Positions 4,296 through 6,775 of a stretch of DNA of 6,775 nucleotides are shown here, in pieces (position 1 is the first letter of the stretch; each line of letters starts with the position of its first letter). A program made the translations under genes and the position numbers. Under the pieces are notes generated by a model. It saw nothing but the letters and a program-made list of their open reading frames with translations. It was not told the DNA's origin and ran no database searches. Source of the stretch: Candidatus Moranbacteria bacterium UBA2206 (lineage in GTDB: Bacteria; Patescibacteriota; Minisyncoccia; Moranbacterales; UBA2206); the NCBI GenBank assembly GCA_002328565.1, contig DCUU01000064.1, positions 1 to 6,775 on the forward strand, given 5' to 3'.

Positions 4296-6775
4296 ATGGA
4301 TTCATTCTCTACCACCAAAATAAGTGACTTTAACAGCGTACGACTTTCCATTGCCAGTCCGGAAAATTTCTTGGATTGGTCGCATGGTGAAGTCACCAAG
4401 CCAGAGACTATAAATTATCGAACGCAACGCTATGAACGCGAAGGGCTTTTCGACGAAAAGATTTTCGGGCCTTCTAAGGACTGGGAATGTTATTGTGGAA
4501 AATATAAAAGAATTCGCTATAAAGGCATTGTTTGCGACAAGTGTGGCGTGGAAGTGACACGTTCAATTGTGAGACGTGAACGCATGGGACACATCAAGCT
4601 CGCTGTGCCAGTTTCCCATATTTGGTTTTTGCGAGGAGTGCCTTCAAAAATTGGCTTGGCGCTTGGAATGGGTGTGATGGATTTAGAAAAAATTATTTAT
4701 TTCTCAAGCTACGTAGTTTTCAATGTAGATGAACAGGAAAGAGAAAAAGTTTTGGTGCAATTAGAACAAGAATTCAAAAATAAACAAAGAGAAATTGCCA
4801 AGAATTTTTCGGCTGATACCAAGGAAGGTTTGGAAAAACAAGAGGAATTGAAAAATATCTACCGTTCTTCCAAGGAAGAATTAAAAAGCTTGCAAAAACT
4901 GCAAATAATTTCTGAAATAGAATATTTTAATCTGTCCACTAAATATGCGCAGGTTTTTTCTGCTGGTATTGGAGCGGAAGCGGTGAGAAAAATCCTTTGT
5001 GATATGGATCCAAAAGTTGAAATTGAAACTTTGAAAAAAACCTTAGTGGAAGATGAAAATCAAGACAAGAAAAAAATTCTTAAAAGGATAAAATTATTCC
5101 AAGGATTTATAAAGGCTGATATGAAACTGGAATGGATGCTTCCAACTATTATCCCGGTTATCCCGCCTGATCTTCGCCCGATGGTGGCGCTGGACGGTGG
5201 ACGTTATGCAACATCTGACCTTAATGATCTTTATCGAAGAATCATCAATCGCAATAATCGCTTGAAAAAACTGATTGAAATTGGCGCCCCGGAAGTTATC
5301 ACGCGAAACGAAAAAAGAATGCTTCAAGAAGCGGTGGATGCTCTTTTTGACAACAGCGCTCGCAGATCTCAGGTGAGCGTGGCTGCTTCGACTGGACAAA
5401 GACGACCGCTTAGATCTTTGGCGGATACTTTGAAAGGTAAACAAGGACGTTTCCGTCAGAATTTGCTGGGAAAACGAGTAGACTATTCCGGACGAAGCGT
5501 AATTGTGGTGGGACCGAATTTGAAACTTCATCAATGTGGATTGCCAAAGAAAATGGCTTTGGAACTTTTCAAACCATTTATTATCAATAAATTAATCGAA
5601 AGAGAATTGGCCTACAATGTTCGCTCAGCTGGAAAAATGGTGGAAGGCGAAACGGAAGAAGCTTATGACATACTAGACGAAATAATTTCTCATCACTATG
5701 TGCTCCTCAACCGTGCTCCAACCTTGCATCGTCTTTCAATTCAGGCTTTTCAACCAGTGCTAATTGAAGGCAAGGCGATTCAAATTCACCCAATGGTTTG
5801 CTCAGCGTTCAATGCTGACTTTGATGGTGACCAGATGGCCGTGCATGTTCCTTTGACTGATAAGGCTCGTTGGGAAAGTGAAAACTTGATGTTGTCATCT
5901 CGAAATCTTTTGAAACCAGCCAGTGGAGAACCAATTACAACTCCAACTTTGGACATGGTTTTGGGTTGCTATTACATTACCCATATCTTGGCCGGCGCTA
6001 AGGGTGAAGGGAAAATATTTTCCAATTTTGACGAAGCTATTTTGGCGACTGAACTGGGACACGTTGATGTGCGAGCGAAGATAAAAGTGGCGCATGAAGG
6101 AAAAATACTTGAGACTTCGATAGGAAGAATAAAACTAAATTTGATTATTCCAAAAGAAATTGATTTTATAAACGAAGAAATGACCAAGAAAGAATTGAAA
6201 TTCTTAGTGGCGAAAGTTTTGGAAGTTTCTGGGCGTGAAGCCGCTGCAATTTTTGTGGATGAAATCAAGAATTTAGGTTTCCGTTCTGTGACTAAGTCTG
6301 GTATTAGTTGGGGTATGAAAGATTTGTCCGTTCCAACTAACAAGAAAGAAATTATGGATAGCGCGGAAGAAAAAGTGGAAGTAGTCAAAAAACAATTCAA
6401 TATGGGACTGCTTACCGAAGAAGAAAGAAAAAACAAAGTTATTGAAATTTGGAATGATTCGAAAAACAAAATTACTGATGCGGTGCGATCTTCAATGGAC
6501 AAGGAAGGACCCGTTTATTCGATGGTTTATTCCAAGGCTCGAGGATCTGAGTCAGTGGTTGTGCAGATGTGCGGAATGAAAGGACTGATGGCAGGACCAA
6601 CCGGCGAAACAATTGAACTGCCGATCAAGAGTTGTTTCAAGGAAGGTTTGAATGTGTTGGAATATTTCATCTCGACTCATGGAGCGAGAAAGGGTATGGC
6701 CGACACCGCTCTTCGAACAGCAACGGCGGGATATCTGACTCGAAGACTCGTGGATGTGGCGCAAGATATCATTGT
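4296..6775 (+). CDS. rpoC: DNA-directed RNA polymerase subunit beta', partial (3' end outside window)
   Basis: Beta' carries the catalytic magnesium and the clamp of RNA polymerase. The frame from ATG 4296 stays open to the window edge: 826 codons with no stop. An in-frame TAA at 4278-4280 leaves no other ATG upstream. Visible in order: the N-terminal zinc site C65, C67, C80, C83 (CYCGKYK ... CDKCGVEV); clamp helices around 309-357 (LYRRIINRNNRLKKL); the switch-2 region KRVDYSGRS (393-401); NRAPTLHRL with R473; the catalytic NADFDGD (506-512) with D508, D510 and D512; the rim helices (about 675-725); and FISTHGARKG followed by most of the bridge helix (TATAGYLTRRLVDVAQ). The trigger loop and C-terminus lie outside. 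Unusual residues are L552, where E. coli has Q504, and K747 in SKARG instead of SGARG. No Shine-Dalgarno is evident; it is presumably cotranscribed with rpoB. Confidence 0.97.
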   Translation, partial: MDSFSTTKISDFNSVRLSIASPENFLDWSHGEVTKPETINYRTQRYEREGLFDEKIFGPSKDWECYCGKYKRIRYKGIVCDKCGVEVTRSIVRRERMGHIKLAVPVSHIWFLRGVPSKIGLALGMGVMDLEKIIYFSSYVVFNVDEQEREKVLVQLEQEFKNKQREIAKNFSADTKEGLEKQEELKNIYRSSKEELKSLQKLQIISEIEYFNLSTKYAQVFSAGIGAEAVRKILCDMDPKVEIETLKKTLVEDENQDKKKILKRIKLFQGFIKADMKLEWMLPTIIPVIPPDLRPMVALDGGRYATSDLNDLYRRIINRNNRLKKLIEIGAPEVITRNEKRMLQEAVDALFDNSARRSQVSVAASTGQRRPLRSLADTLKGKQGRFRQNLLGKRVDYSGRSVIVVGPNLKLHQCGLPKKMALELFKPFIINKLIERELAYNVRSAGKMVEGETEEAYDILDEIISHHYVLLNRAPTLHRLSIQAFQPVLIEGKAIQIHPMVCSAFNADFDGDQMAVHVPLTDKARWESENLMLSSRNLLKPASGEPITTPTLDMVLGCYYITHILAGAKGEGKIFSNFDEAILATELGHVDVRAKIKVAHEGKILETSIGRIKLNLIIPKEIDFINEEMTKKELKFLVAKVLEVSGREAAAIFVDEIKNLGFRSVTKSGISWGMKDLSVPTNKKEIMDSAEEKVEVVKKQFNMGLLTEEERKNKVIEIWNDSKNKITDAVRSSMDKEGPVYSMVYSKARGSESVVVQMCGMKGLMAGPTGETIELPIKSCFKEGLNVLEYFISTHGARKGMADTALRTATAGYLTRRLVDVAQDII

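Noticed and set aside
4181..4399. Minus-strand 72-codon ORF across the rpoB-rpoC spacer
   Set aside because: Its C-terminal half is a translation of the 9-bp repeat (FTNFINF-like periodicity) and the rest is antisense to rpoC.
5094..5534. Minus-strand 146-codon ORF inside rpoC
   Set aside because: It lies opposite highly conserved rpoC sequence (clamp helices and switch-2 region); it is a by-product of rpoC codon use.
5972..6502. Minus-strand 176-codon ORF inside rpoC
   Set aside because: It covers rpoC codons that align well with beta' secondary channel and rim-helix regions. Serine- and phenylalanine-rich composition is typical of an antisense shadow.

Overview
The window holds the rpoB-rpoC operon, the two largest subunits of bacterial RNA polymerase, preceded by one small unrecognised gene and about 360 bases of AT-rich leader. 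The compact beta subunit (1139 residues, without the large lineage inserts of E. coli beta), the AT-rich DNA and the wording of beta around residues 715-830 suggest a Candidate Phyla Radiation (Patescibacteria, possibly Parcubacteria-like) genome. That placement rests on remembered family resemblance, not on a search.

Bases 1-415: a possible weak terminator of an upstream gene, then a 68-codon ORF with an excellent Shine-Dalgarno sequence and a convincing Rho-independent terminator right after its stop codon. It looks like a self-contained unit of unknown function. Bases 416-739: no long gene, but regulatory signals. A strong extended -10 promoter (P1) lies at 463-491. A terminator-like hairpin with a T-rich tail follows at 566-593. 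A second promoter (P2) at 576-604 has a perfect TATAAT, and its -35 lies in the 3' arm of that hairpin. Another hairpin at 702-734 ends just before the rpoB start. This suggests P1 could make a short attenuated RNA while P2, or readthrough from P1, feeds rpoBC.

Bases 740-4159: complete rpoB. Bases 4160-4295: an unusual rpoB-rpoC spacer of degenerate 8-10 bp units, in direct orientation on the left and inverted on the right, able to fold into a long hairpin that ends next to the rpoC start. Bases 4296-6775: rpoC, open to the end of the window and cut off after the bridge helix, before the trigger loop.

Functionally this is a core housekeeping locus: beta and beta' assemble with alpha, omega and sigma into RNA polymerase. 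No new defence, mobile or metabolic system is visible. The items worth a second look are the repeat-built spacer, the layered rpoB leader, the small orphan gene and a few substitutions at normally conserved polymerase positions.
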